Positions 7,080 to 15,558 of a DNA stretch of 17,852 nucleotides are shown here, piece by piece. The position numbers were made by a program, and so were the translations under genes. The stretch's first letter is position 1; each line of letters begins with the position of its first letter. Under the pieces are notes generated by a model. That model was given only the letters and a program-made list of their open reading frames with translations. It searched no databases and was not told the DNA's origin. Location of the stretch: contig CATIYX010000141.1 in the NCBI GenBank assembly GCA_949739095.1, positions 1 through 17,852 on the forward strand, in the 5' to 3' direction. The stretch is from an uncultured Clostridia bacterium (lineage in GTDB: Bacteria > Bacillota > Clostridia > RUG12999).

Positions 7080-7125
7080 AAAAAGCAAGCAGTACTGGGA
7101 ATATACATTTCCAGCACTGCTTTTT
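7080..7125 (-). terminator. Intrinsic terminator after fbp (probably bidirectional)
   Basis: AGCAGT-A-CTGGGA (7088-7100) pairs with TTCCAG-C-ACTGCT (7109-7121) with one mismatch. A-rich flank 7080-7084 gives the minus strand a T-tract and TTTTT at 7121-7125 does so for the plus strand. It lies about 60 bases past the fbp stop. The 100 bases between it and the portal terminator are A/T-rich and I see nothing in them. Confidence 0.8.
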
Positions 7126-7187
7126 CATATATACTATCTCTTTTGAGGTATGCTGAAATCCTCAGCATCTCTCTTCGTTTAAATATT

Positions 7188-9152
7188 CTACTCGTTTTGA
7201 TGAATCAACCCTTTAGTGTATGCCTCCAGCAGTAATTGCAATTCTTCTATCTGACTTTTCAGTGCTAAGCCGATATCCGTATCTGCAACGCGCATACGAG
7301 TGGAGGTTTTTTCCACAACTTCTGTTGAAGAATGAATATCCTGTTCCTCCTCAATCGCCCGTGCTCTGGAACAAAACGGCTGGTGTGATGTCAGCAAAAG
7401 TCCATAGGAATTGTAAATCAGCGTATATCCCGCGATTCCTGTTGTTGCCTGATAGGCTTTGGACAGACCGCCGTCAATCACAAATAACTTCCCATTTGCT
7501 TTGATGGGTTTTTCTCCCGCTTTGCATTTTACAGGAACATGCCCGTTGATAATATGCGATGTTGCAGGGTCCATGCCAAACTCTTTCAAAATTCGTTCGC
7601 ATAGCGTCGCGTCTTCCATCTTATCATAATAGGCGTTTTTCTTTTCTGTCCATTCCTCTTTCTCTTCAATGAAATACCTTTCAAATGTTGACATTTTGCT
7701 TTTCCCAAACAGCGGCGACTTTTTCCCACAGCCTAAATACCACAGGAAATCTTCACTGTGCTGTTTTTCCTCAGCGTCCTGTGGTAGGAAATATCCCTTG
7801 CGCGCCGTCTTGTCTGCATAGTCCAGCAATGCTTTACCGGAAAGCATTCCTTCTTCCGTTTCAAATGCCATAAAGGCGCCGTCTTCCTCCACAGGAATGC
7901 ACCCATGATAGAGCAGATTACCATTGAATTTCAAATACATACCGCCTTTGGAATATAGAAAACGGATATGTTCCTGCAATTTTTCACTATGCATGAAAAA
8001 TGTACGCAGTTTTTCCATCACATCAGTTTCCTCCGGCGTTAGCCGATACGGATTTTCTGGCTGAACCGTTGGAAAATGCGTGTCTTTCATTGGAAATTCT
8101 TTTCCATCCAGACGCAGCGTTCCTTTTTCAAAATCAATTTTATCCAACAGCAGTCGGTCCTCCATCTCGTAGACGGGATTGCGCCGGATAATTTCTCCTT
8201 CCAATTTAAACTGTATCACTGCAATCGCCTTATGGATTTTCGCCATGATTTCAAGGTCTTTCATGCTGTCGCCACTGCTGCCGTTCACCGTTTCTGGTAG
8301 GAAACATTCACATGGGTCATCCCGATAAACCTCCATAGCGAATGTGACAAGCGGACGCAGACTGATACCATAACCATCCTCTACCGTATCTAGATTATTA
8401 TACCGCGCCGCTAAGCGCAGTACACTCGCAATACAAACCGGACTGCCTGCTGCTGCGCCCATCCACATCACGTCATGGTTTCCCCATTGCACATCAACGC
8501 AATGATAATGTTTCAGTGTTTCCATAATCAAATCCGCGCCCGGACCTCGGTCAAAAATATCTCCTAGTATGTGCAATCGGTCAATGGCAAGTCGCTGAAT
8601 CAGGTGCGCCAACTCTGTAATAAACGCATCGGCGCGCCCTGTTTTAATGATAGTATCAATAATTCCAGCATAATATTTCTGTTTATTTTCCACATCTCCA
8701 TGTTCATGGAGCAATTCTTCTATGATATATTCAAAATCCTTGGGCAATGCTTTACGGACTTTAGAACGCGTATATTTTGAGGCAATAATCCGACAAATTT
8801 CTACAAGGCGGTATAGCGTGATTTTATACCAATCATTCAAATATCGCTGTTCTTTTTTCACAAGCGCCAGTTTTTGCCGCGGATAATAAATTAACGTTGC
8901 CAGTGTCTTCCGTTCCGCCTGCGTCAGCGTTGTCTGGAAAGCTTCATCAATTTTACGTTTAATTACACCGGATGCGTTGCGCAAAATATGGCTGAATGCC
9001 TCATATTCTCCATGCAAATCACTCAAAAAATGCTCTGTTCCTTTAGGCAGATTTAAGATTGCATTCAAGTTGATAATTTCCGAGCTTGCTGTCTGGATAT
9101 TGGGATATCTCTGAGACAGCAGCCGCAAAAATTTCAAAGTTTCCTGTTCCAT
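7188..9152 (-). CDS. fbp: Fructose-1,6-bisphosphatase, class III
   Basis: This 654-residue enzyme hydrolyses fructose-1,6-bisphosphate to fructose-6-phosphate, the key step of gluconeogenesis. It is the Firmicutes class III type, with a calcineurin-like metallophosphatase fold and not the classical FBPase fold. Metal-binding motifs are seen in order: SDLHGEY with Asp45 and His47, GDIFDRG with Asp198 and Asp201, GNHD at 224-227, and INGHVP with His538. The C-terminal LFVIDGGLSKAYQ segment is also characteristic. The length is close to the Bacillus enzyme (about 670). Homologs need Mn and are often activated by phosphoenolpyruvate (family knowledge). The start at 9152 has AGGAAAGG about 10 bases upstream. 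It has its own strong promoter at 9186-9214 and a terminator at 7080-7125. Confidence 0.97.
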   Translation of the reverse strand: MEQETLKFLRLLSQRYPNIQTASSEIINLNAILNLPKGTEHFLSDLHGEYEAFSHILRNASGVIKRKIDEAFQTTLTQAERKTLATLIYYPRQKLALVKKEQRYLNDWYKITLYRLVEICRIIASKYTRSKVRKALPKDFEYIIEELLHEHGDVENKQKYYAGIIDTIIKTGRADAFITELAHLIQRLAIDRLHILGDIFDRGPGADLIMETLKHYHCVDVQWGNHDVMWMGAAAGSPVCIASVLRLAARYNNLDTVEDGYGISLRPLVTFAMEVYRDDPCECFLPETVNGSSGDSMKDLEIMAKIHKAIAVIQFKLEGEIIRRNPVYEMEDRLLLDKIDFEKGTLRLDGKEFPMKDTHFPTVQPENPYRLTPEETDVMEKLRTFFMHSEKLQEHIRFLYSKGGMYLKFNGNLLYHGCIPVEEDGAFMAFETEEGMLSGKALLDYADKTARKGYFLPQDAEEKQHSEDFLWYLGCGKKSPLFGKSKMSTFERYFIEEKEEWTEKKNAYYDKMEDATLCERILKEFGMDPATSHIINGHVPVKCKAGEKPIKANGKLFVIDGGLSKAYQATTGIAGYTLIYNSYGLLLTSHQPFCSRARAIEEEQDIHSSTEVVEKTSTRMRVADTDIGLALKSQIEELQLLLEAYTKGLIHQNE

Positions 9153-9185
9153 ATCACACCAGCCTTTCCTGTACTGTTTTCTTCT

Positions 9186-9214
9186 ATTATAAACATTTTC
9201 TTTGCATAAGTCAA
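9186..9214 (-). promoter_or_regulatory. SigA promoter of fbp
   Basis: Read on the minus strand: TTGACT, 17-base spacer, TATAAT. The -35 box overlaps the TGA stop codon of the MATE gene, so the two genes are packed but fbp is transcribed independently, with a leader of about 28 bases. Confidence 0.88.
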
Positions 9215-10527
9215 CGCGTACTGCCCCATTGTTTTCGGTATAGTATCAAAACAATGAGCAGTGTCAGGCATTCCGCTGTCGGCACAGACAGCCATACGCC
9301 TGTTATACCAAGCCATACAGCAAATAGTAAAACCAGCGGCACCGGCAGCAAAAAGCCACGCAAGGCAGCATCTAAAAACGCCGCCTTTGGACGCAAAATC
9401 ACAGAAAAATAAGTCGCCGCCACAACGTTAATACCGGCGAACAAAAATGCAGAAAAATACATGTGGATACCCGGCACAGTGATTTCCACAAGCGCGTCCA
9501 ATCCTTCTTTATTAAACACTTCCACAATTTCCGCCGCACCTGCCGCACAAAATGCATAAAACACTCCGCCGAGCATCAATGCCAAACCTGCTGCAAGGTA
9601 AAACAGCTTTTTTAAGTCCTCCTGTTTTCCCGCGCCGAAGCTGCATCCCATAAGCGGTTGCACACCTTGACTGATACCGTTAAAGATTGCCAAGATCACC
9701 AGCGCCACATTGGCAATGATACCATATGCCGCAATAGCAACCTCACCGCTGATTGTACCAATGACAACATTAAATAGACAAATCACAATTCCGGAAGAAA
9801 GTTCTCCGATAAAATGCGGTGTGCCTGTTTTCACCACCGATACAATCCATTTTCCTGCCAGGCTTCGTCCATTCAGCCGCAAATGGTTTTCTTTTTTAAA
9901 CCAATGACACAAAGAAATACTAATACTGATAACCGGCGATATTCCTGTTGCCAATGCTGCGCCGAACATTCCCATATGCAGCGGATACACAAAGAGATAG
10001 TCCAGCACAATGTTAGAAAATGAAGAAACTATCATTGCTCCCATTGCCAAATTGGGCTGTCCGTCATTGCGCACAAAACAGACCAATATCTGGCTCACTA
10101 CAAATGCCGGTGCAAAAGTTCCCATCGTACGGATATAAACTGTGGCAAGCGGACGGATTCCTTCGGTTGCACCAAGCACATGGGCTATGGAATTCGGTAT
10201 AGCCCATCCCAACAGCGCCAAAACGGTGCCCACGCCTACACCTAATAATATCACTGTTGTAAAAATAGACTGCAAGATTTCCTTTGATGACTTCCGTCCT
10301 ATTTCAATGGAAAACAACGTTGCACCACCCATTCCCAAGAGCAGACCGCAGGCGCTAATTACCATATATGCCGGTATGACAATGTTCAGCGCTGCAAGTC
10401 CTGCGCTCCCCACACCACCTGCAATAAAATAAGTGTCTGCCAATACATAACAGGAAATCGCCAGCATACTGCAAATACTCATGGATACATATCGAAAAAA
10501 TGACCGCAATAAACTTTGTTCTACCAT
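9211..10527 (-). CDS. MATE family multidrug efflux transporter
   Basis: This is a 438-residue inner-membrane protein with about a dozen hydrophobic segments, the usual size and layout of MATE (multi antimicrobial extrusion) pumps, which export cationic drugs or metabolites using a Na+ or H+ gradient. Typical parts are the N-terminal SMLAISCYVLADTYFIAGGVG helix pair with the family Asp, the GLLLGMGGATLFSIEIGRK segment, FVRNDGQPNLAM in the first half, and GISQGVQPLMGCSFGAG at the same place in the second half, which reflects the internal two-fold repeat. It looks closest to the MepA/DinF-like branch; the substrate is unknown. The ATG at 10527 has GGAAGGAGAGG just upstream. A structured leader with an intrinsic terminator directly precedes it, so expression is probably controlled by attenuation. 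Confidence 0.92.
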   Translation of the reverse strand: MVEQSLLRSFFRYVSMSICSMLAISCYVLADTYFIAGGVGSAGLAALNIVIPAYMVISACGLLLGMGGATLFSIEIGRKSSKEILQSIFTTVILLGVGVGTVLALLGWAIPNSIAHVLGATEGIRPLATVYIRTMGTFAPAFVVSQILVCFVRNDGQPNLAMGAMIVSSFSNIVLDYLFVYPLHMGMFGAALATGISPVISISISLCHWFKKENHLRLNGRSLAGKWIVSVVKTGTPHFIGELSSGIVICLFNVVIGTISGEVAIAAYGIIANVALVILAIFNGISQGVQPLMGCSFGAGKQEDLKKLFYLAAGLALMLGGVFYAFCAAGAAEIVEVFNKEGLDALVEITVPGIHMYFSAFLFAGINVVAATYFSVILRPKAAFLDAALRGFLLPVPLVLLFAVWLGITGVWLSVPTAECLTLLIVLILYRKQWGSTR

Positions 10528-10564
10528 TTTCCTCTCCTTCCTATATCTTCCTCTTTTTATGGAT

Positions 10565-10622
10565 AAAAAAAATCGCCAGGTTTTACGTACCCCAGCAGAT
10601 ATTTTCTGCCGCGCCTGACGAT
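10565..10622 (-). terminator. Intrinsic terminator/attenuator in front of MATE gene
   Basis: On the minus strand ATCGTCAGG pairs with CCTGGCGAT (9 bp, one G-U) and runs into eight T. An inner hairpin GCAGA/TCTGC sits in the loop. The T-tract ends only about 38 bases before the MATE start codon, leaving no room for a promoter after it. It may end the lon-ysxC-FAH-PhzF transcript and at the same time gate the MATE gene. Confidence 0.75.
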
Positions 10623-10635
10623 ACGGTTACAATAT

Positions 10636-10733
10636 GCCTTTTTCAGCACAGACAGAGCGAACGCTATGCAGCGCTTCTCCTTTCTGTGCCGAAACAGTGC
10701 ACCTGCTGCCCGGCGGCAGCAAAGTACAAAGGC
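10636..10733 (-). ncRNA. Candidate structured leader RNA (three-way junction) of the MATE gene
   Basis: Three helices can form together on the minus-strand RNA. P1 joins 10728-10733 with 10636-10641 (GCCUUU/AAAGGC). P2 is a compact 7-bp hairpin at 10704-10721 (core GCUGCC/GGCAGC). P3 joins GCACAGA and UCUGUGC arms (10683-10689 with 10646-10652), with a further AGCG/CGCU hairpin inside. Together with the terminator just downstream this has the layout of a transcriptional riboswitch or attenuator. It does not match a riboswitch consensus that I can recall (ykkC/guanidine, TPP, c-di-GMP, T-box, yybP-ykoY). The fold was made by eye. Confidence 0.4.
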
Positions 10734-10799
10734 TCTATTTTTTATGATAATTTGCGTTTTTTCTATGTTGCCAAAAATAGCTTCCAACTAAATAACTTA

Positions 10800-11576
10800 T
10801 CATAAATGCAATTCTGCCACTGAAAATAAAACGGCATGTCCGCCGATTTCCACCCGCTGCCGGAGATCGCGGCAAAACAACGTTCCGCCACGTGACGACA
10901 ACTGTCGGGCAACCATCTTCCGTTTGCCCAGTTTTTGGGACCAATAGGGAATCAGGTTGCAATGTGCACTACCTGTTACAGGGTCCTCTGGTACGCCACA
11001 CTTAGGATAAAAGCAGCGGGAAACAAAATCACAAGTTTCCCCCTTTGCAGTCACAATAATGCCATCCCCTACGCTTAACGCTGCCATTTTTGTAAAATCT
11101 GGCGTTAGCTCCCGCAGAATGTGTTCCTCCGGCACGACTACCATTAAGTCGCGCGCCAGATAAGCTTCTTCCACTTCTATATGCAATGCGTCCGCCAATT
11201 CTGGAAACGGTGCAATCGGCTTGGCAGGACGCGCCGGAAAATCCAGCGTATACCGTTCTTCGTCACACACTACCGTCAGTTCTCCGCTCTGCGACTGAAA
11301 CCGAATACGCTCTACAGCTGGTTCCACAAAATGGTGAATCACAAATGCGCTGGCAAGTGTTGCATGACCGCAAAGGTCAATTTCATATGCCGGCGTAAAC
11401 CACCGGATGGCATATCTGTCTTTTTCTTTTAAAACAAACGCTGTTTCCGACAGATTGTTTTCCGCTGCAATACGCTGCATCAGCGATTCGGTCAACCACT
11501 TGTCCAGCACACAAACTGCTGCGGGATTCCCTTGAAACACCTGCTGCGCAAATGCATCTACAATATATTGTTTCAT
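10800..11576 (-). CDS. PhzF family isomerase/epimerase-like protein
   Basis: This 258-residue cytosolic protein belongs to the PhzF (phenazine biosynthesis-like) family, which has a two-lobed diaminopimelate-epimerase fold. It shows the opening MKQYIVDAFAQQVFQGNPAAV, NLSETAFV with the proposed catalytic Glu44, DLCGHATLA (His71) and EDPVTGSAHC in the second lobe. Most members outside phenazine producers have no known substrate, and no phenazine genes are nearby. I chose ATG 11576 because the family starts at this point and GGGAG lies 8 bases upstream. An in-frame ATG at 11600, overlapping the FAH stop as ATGA, would add 8 residues and cannot be excluded. It is the last gene of the lon operon, directly after the FAH-family gene. 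Confidence 0.88.
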   Translation of the reverse strand: MKQYIVDAFAQQVFQGNPAAVCVLDKWLTESLMQRIAAENNLSETAFVLKEKDRYAIRWFTPAYEIDLCGHATLASAFVIHHFVEPAVERIRFQSQSGELTVVCDEERYTLDFPARPAKPIAPFPELADALHIEVEEAYLARDLMVVVPEEHILRELTPDFTKMAALSVGDGIIVTAKGETCDFVSRCFYPKCGVPEDPVTGSAHCNLIPYWSQKLGKRKMVARQLSSRGGTLFCRDLRQRVEIGGHAVLFSVAELHL

Positions 11577-11596
11577 TTTCCTGTCTCCCAATCCAC

Positions 11597-12352
11597 TCAT
11601 GCATGTTCCACCGGATTAGTCAGCATCCCAATACCTTCAATTTCAACAGAAATGGTGTCACCTGCATGCATAGGTCCAATACCAGACGGTGTTCCTGTTG
11701 TTATCACATCGCCCGGCAGCAATGTCATCACAGAAGATACATAACTCACCAGTTCCTGCACCGGAACCAGAAACATGGACGTGTTTCCCTGCTGTCTCAC
11801 CTCGCCGTTTTGCAACAGTTTTACTTCCACCTGATTGGGATTGATTTCGTCAGTAATGATGGGACCAATCGGGCAAAACGTGTCAAACCCTTTAGCACGT
11901 GTCCACTGTCCATCCTTCTTTTGCAAATCCCGTGCCGTCACGTCATTCAGGCAGGTGTAACCCAAAATATGGTCTTCTACCTGTGCAGGTGTGATATTTT
12001 TTGCCTGTTTTTTTATCACCATTGCCAGTTCTGCCTCAAAATCCACCTGCGCTGATTGGGGTGGCAATATAATTACCTCCCCCGGTCCTATTACCGCGCT
12101 GGCAGGTTTGAGAAACAGTACTGGGTCGACATGTGTTTCCTCACCCATTTCCTCAATATGCTGCCGGTAGTTCAGCCCTACTGCCACCACCTTGGAGGGA
12201 CGCGGTATGCAAGTGATTTCCACCTTTTCCGGCGGTATCACTTCACCAGTCCGCGTCCATTCTCCAAATGTTCCTTTTAGCAGCGCAGCCCCCTCTTGTT
12301 CCAAAAGCGCTGCACGTGTCTGTCCCTGCCATTTCACAAAGGTCATGCGCAT
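11597..12352 (-). CDS. Fumarylacetoacetate hydrolase (FAH) family protein
   Basis: This 251-residue metal-dependent enzyme of the FAH superfamily cleaves or decarboxylates acyl-pyruvate-type substrates. The Mg/Mn site is visible as Glu106 and Glu108 in DFEAELA and Asp137 in NDVTARD. Other family marks are KVVAVGLNYRQHIEE, FLKPASAVIGPGE, AKGFDTFCPIGP and the C-terminal ITTGTPSGIG. The exact substrate (acylpyruvate, oxaloacetate or a 2-hydroxy-hepta-diene-dioate) is undecided. I use ATG 12352, where AAAAGGAG sits 9 bases upstream; longer in-frame starts would run into ysxC. It lies 23 bases after ysxC and its TGA overlaps a possible PhzF start, so it is part of the lon-ysxC operon. Confidence 0.9.
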   Translation of the reverse strand: MRMTFVKWQGQTRAALLEQEGAALLKGTFGEWTRTGEVIPPEKVEITCIPRPSKVVAVGLNYRQHIEEMGEETHVDPVLFLKPASAVIGPGEVIILPPQSAQVDFEAELAMVIKKQAKNITPAQVEDHILGYTCLNDVTARDLQKKDGQWTRAKGFDTFCPIGPIITDEINPNQVEVKLLQNGEVRQQGNTSMFLVPVQELVSYVSSVMTLLPGDVITTGTPSGIGPMHAGDTISVEIEGIGMLTNPVEHA

Positions 12353-12375
12353 GTGTCCCATCTCCTTTTGTCTCT

Positions 12376-12981
12376 TCACTGCAGCTTTGGCATTTCTACA
12401 TCCATCAAGTCGCAAATAAGCTCCCAAGCCTCTTGCCGCCCTTCCCCTGTCTGACTGGAAAACGGCAGCAATACATCATCATCCGTGAGCTGCAATGTTT
12501 CATAAATCAGTCCCAGATTTTCCTCCACCTGCTTTCTGGATAATTTATCAATTTTTGTTGCCACAACCACAGCAAAACCATGTCGATGGCGAATCCATTG
12601 CAGCATTTGTATGTCGTCCTTTGTCGGCTTATGACGACTGTCTACCAGCAAAACAGTCTGCACCAGCTGCCGGCGCGTGTTAAGATATTCTTCCATCATA
12701 TGTCCCCAACGCTGTTTTTCCTGTTTTGACACCGCTGCATAACCATAGCCGGGCAAATCGACAATAAAAATCGTTTTGTCCAAATTATAAAAGTTAATTT
12801 GCGCTGTTTTCCCAGGCGTTGCACTGGTTCTGGCTAATTTTTTCCGTCCCACCATTTTGTTGATGAAAGACGATTTTCCTACATTAGACCGCCCCGCAAA
12901 CGCAATTTCCGGCATGCCTGTCTGCGGATACTGCGCTTTTTTCACAGCAGAAACCGTAATATCAATATTATGCAAATTCAT
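12376..12981 (-). CDS. ysxC: Ribosome biogenesis GTPase YsxC/YihA (EngB)
   Basis: This 201-residue TRAFAC-class GTPase is needed for assembly of the 50S ribosomal subunit and is essential in many bacteria. The nucleotide-binding motifs are all present: G1 GRSNVGKSS (30-38), the G2 Thr in TSATPGKT (52-59), G3 DLPGYGYA (75-82), G4 TKID (142-145) and G5 SSQTG near residue 174. The length is standard (about 195-210). The ATG at 12981 has AAAGAGGA 6 bases upstream. It follows lon by 19 bases, an arrangement common in Firmicutes, and is followed after 23 bases by the FAH-family gene. Confidence 0.97.
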   Translation of the reverse strand: MNLHNIDITVSAVKKAQYPQTGMPEIAFAGRSNVGKSSFINKMVGRKKLARTSATPGKTAQINFYNLDKTIFIVDLPGYGYAAVSKQEKQRWGHMMEEYLNTRRQLVQTVLLVDSRHKPTKDDIQMLQWIRHRHGFAVVVATKIDKLSRKQVEENLGLIYETLQLTDDDVLLPFSSQTGEGRQEAWELICDLMDVEMPKLQ

Positions 12982-13000
12982 CAGAAGTCCTCTTTCTCAT

Positions 13001-15409
13001 TTAAATTTCGTCCATCATCACAGCGCCCTGCCCTGGTACTTTGGAAATGATAGGCACCTCTGACTGGTCTTTTTCCACATGCCGTTTCACGCGATAGGAC
13101 GCTTTTTGGAACACTTGTGCAATCACATCATCCATTGTTTCCACTGGAATGAATTTCACGTTTTGTTTCACTATCTCCGGTAAATCTGGCAAATCTTTCA
13201 TATTTCCTTTCGGAATCACTACCATCTTTTTTCCCGCCTGATATGCCGCCATGGATTTTTCCTTCAATCCGCCAATGGGCAGCACCCGTCCGCGAATGGT
13301 GATTTCGCCTGTCATGGCAACGCCGCTCTTCAGCGGGCGATTCTGCAATGCAGAAATCAATGCAGATGCAATGGTAATACCGGCAGACGGACCGTCCTTA
13401 GGCGTCGCCCCTTCCGGCACATGTATATGAATATCTTTTGTTTTATAAAATGCACTGTCGATTTGTAGTTCTTCTGCGCGCGAACGAATATAGCTGATAG
13501 CGGCAAGTGCCGATTCTTTCATTACATCGCCAAGCTGCCCTGTCAGCTCCACCTTACCGCTTCCATCCATGACATTTGCTTCAATACTCAGCGTATCGCC
13601 ACCAACAGCCGTCCACGCCAATCCACATGCAACGCCCGCTACGCCGTCTGCCTCCTGCACTTCTCTCTCATATTTGTGTTTCCCCAGCAATTTTTCCAAA
13701 TTCCGACTGGATACTTTAACACTCTTTTGTTTCCCTTCCAGCAACATCTTTGCACTTTTACGGCAAAGTGATTGAATGGTCCGCTCCAGCTCCCGCACAC
13801 CAGCTTCCCGCGTGTAGTATTCAATGATTTCTTCCACGGCGGACGATTCGATTTTGAGTTCGGATTTTTTCATGCCACACGCTTCCATACTCTTAGGCAG
13901 CAAATAGCGCAACGCAATCTGCAATTTTTCTGCTTCCGTATAACTCGTCAGTTCAATCACTTCCATGCGGTCTAGCAACGGTCGCGGTACTGTTTCTAAC
14001 GTATTCGCTGTCATCAAAAACATCACGTCAGACAAGTCAAAAGGCAATTCTACATAATGGTCCTTAAACTGATAGTTCTGTTCTGCATCCAGCACCTCCA
14101 GCATAGCAGCGGCAGGGTCTCCCCTAAAATCACTCGACATTTTATCAATCTCGTCCAACAGAATTAGAGGATTGCGCGTTCCTGCCTGCTTGACAGCGCT
14201 TATAATACGTCCTGGCATAGCGCCGATATAGGTTTTCCGGTGACCGCGGATTTCCGCTTCGTCCCGCACACCGCCCAGTGAAACACGCACATACTTACGT
14301 CCTACCGCGCGGGCAATAGATCTGGCAATAGAGGTTTTTCCAACCCCGGGAGGTCCCACAAGACACAAAATAGAACCTTTTCCTTTTCCTGACAATGCTT
14401 TCACTGCCAAGTGTTCCAAAATTCGTTCTTTCACATCCTCCAGACCATAGTGGTCTGTTTCCAGTACCGCTTTCGCCTGTATCAAATCCAGATTTTCTTC
14501 CGTCTTTTCCTGCCACGGCAATGCCAGCACCAAATCCAGATAATTTTTAATCACGCCCGCTTCCGGTGTCATTGCCGGCATTTTTTTCAGCCGTTGCACT
14601 TCCTGTGTCAGCTTTTCCCGCACCTGCTTTGTAAATTCCAGTGCGCTAATTTTTGCTTCATATTCTTTGATTTCCGGCTGGTTGCCATCACCGAGTTCTT
14701 CCTCAATGACTTTGAGTTGTTCGCGCAGGTAATATTCCTTTTGATTCTTTTCAATCTGTTCTTTTACTTTGCTGCGGATTTTGCTGTCCAACTGTGCAAT
14801 TTCCAATTCTTTGTTCAAAATCACGAGCAGACATTCCATTCGTTCCTGTACATCAACGCTTTCCAAAACCGCTTGTTTATCTTCCGGCTGCAGCATAATG
14901 TTTGCTGCCATCACATCCACCATCTGCCCAGGGTCCCGAATGGCTAAAATAGAGGTGACTGTCTCTGGATGGAATTTTCCTGACAACTCAAAATTCTGTT
15001 CAAACACTCGTGTAAGATTGCGCACTAATGCCTGATATTCTACCTCATCCATCCGTGCCCGTGACGGCAAAAATTCATGGATATCCGCTGCAATATAGCC
15101 TTCTGTTTCTTCAATATGTTCTAATGACGCGCGGCTGATTCCCTCTACCAACACGCGTACTACATGTTCTTCGCTTTTAACAATCTGTTTCACTTTTGCA
15201 ATCGTTCCGATTTTCCCCAAATCCTCAAAATCCGGTTCTTCTATCTGCTGGTCCATCTGCAATGTTAAAAACACCAGTTGGTCTTCCACCATGGCTTTTT
15301 CCAGCGCTTTTATGGATTTTGGACGTCCTACATCAAAATGCAAGACCATGTATGGGAATACCACCAATCCCCTCAGGGGTATCAGTGGCAGTTGTTTCAT
15401 CTGTTCCAT
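13001..15409 (-). CDS. lon: ATP-dependent endopeptidase La (Lon, LonA type)
   Basis: This 802-residue cytosolic AAA+ protease degrades misfolded and selected regulatory proteins. It shows the N-terminal substrate domain starting LPLIPLRGLVVFP, the coiled linker rich in Lys/Glu around residues 200-260, the ATPase with Walker A GPPGVGKT (352-359) and Walker B LILLDEIDK (Asp419, Glu420), and a C-terminal serine-lysine protease domain with Ser675 in KDGPSAG and Lys718 in GGLKEK. It is slightly longer than Bacillus LonA (774), mostly through a C-terminal tail after about residue 770. The ATG at 15409 has GGAAGG upstream; a Met at residue 4 is a possible alternative. It is first in the operon lon-ysxC-FAH-PhzF, driven by the promoter at 15456-15484. 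I see no CIRCE or CtsR-type repeat at that promoter. Confidence 0.97.
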   Translation of the reverse strand: MEQMKQLPLIPLRGLVVFPYMVLHFDVGRPKSIKALEKAMVEDQLVFLTLQMDQQIEEPDFEDLGKIGTIAKVKQIVKSEEHVVRVLVEGISRASLEHIEETEGYIAADIHEFLPSRARMDEVEYQALVRNLTRVFEQNFELSGKFHPETVTSILAIRDPGQMVDVMAANIMLQPEDKQAVLESVDVQERMECLLVILNKELEIAQLDSKIRSKVKEQIEKNQKEYYLREQLKVIEEELGDGNQPEIKEYEAKISALEFTKQVREKLTQEVQRLKKMPAMTPEAGVIKNYLDLVLALPWQEKTEENLDLIQAKAVLETDHYGLEDVKERILEHLAVKALSGKGKGSILCLVGPPGVGKTSIARSIARAVGRKYVRVSLGGVRDEAEIRGHRKTYIGAMPGRIISAVKQAGTRNPLILLDEIDKMSSDFRGDPAAAMLEVLDAEQNYQFKDHYVELPFDLSDVMFLMTANTLETVPRPLLDRMEVIELTSYTEAEKLQIALRYLLPKSMEACGMKKSELKIESSAVEEIIEYYTREAGVRELERTIQSLCRKSAKMLLEGKQKSVKVSSRNLEKLLGKHKYEREVQEADGVAGVACGLAWTAVGGDTLSIEANVMDGSGKVELTGQLGDVMKESALAAISYIRSRAEELQIDSAFYKTKDIHIHVPEGATPKDGPSAGITIASALISALQNRPLKSGVAMTGEITIRGRVLPIGGLKEKSMAAYQAGKKMVVIPKGNMKDLPDLPEIVKQNVKFIPVETMDDVIAQVFQKASYRVKRHVEKDQSEVPIISKVPGQGAVMMDEI

Positions 15410-15455
15410 ATTCTATTTCATCCTTCCACGCCAAAAGGGTTATTGGCATATCCCT

Positions 15456-15484
15456 ATTATACACGTTTCTTTCCCACAATTCAA
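15456..15484 (-). promoter_or_regulatory. SigA promoter of the lon operon
   Basis: Read on the minus strand: TTGAAT, 17-base spacer, TATAAT, about 45 bases before the lon start codon. No obvious operator overlaps it. Confidence 0.85.
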
Positions 15485-15558
15485 GCCTTTTTCCCCGTAT
15501 TCCAGTCATTACATAATCCAGCAAAAAGGAACAATCCAGCCGTATTCTGCCCCATCTA

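Noticed and set aside
10557..10787. Minus-strand open frame of 76 codons upstream of the MATE gene
   Set aside because: It starts at TTG without a ribosome site, is unusually Arg/Lys-rich, and spans the hairpins and terminator; it is better explained as leader RNA.
13569..15035. Several plus-strand open frames opposite lon
   Set aside because: They are antisense shadows of lon with Phe-rich low-quality translations and no ribosome sites.
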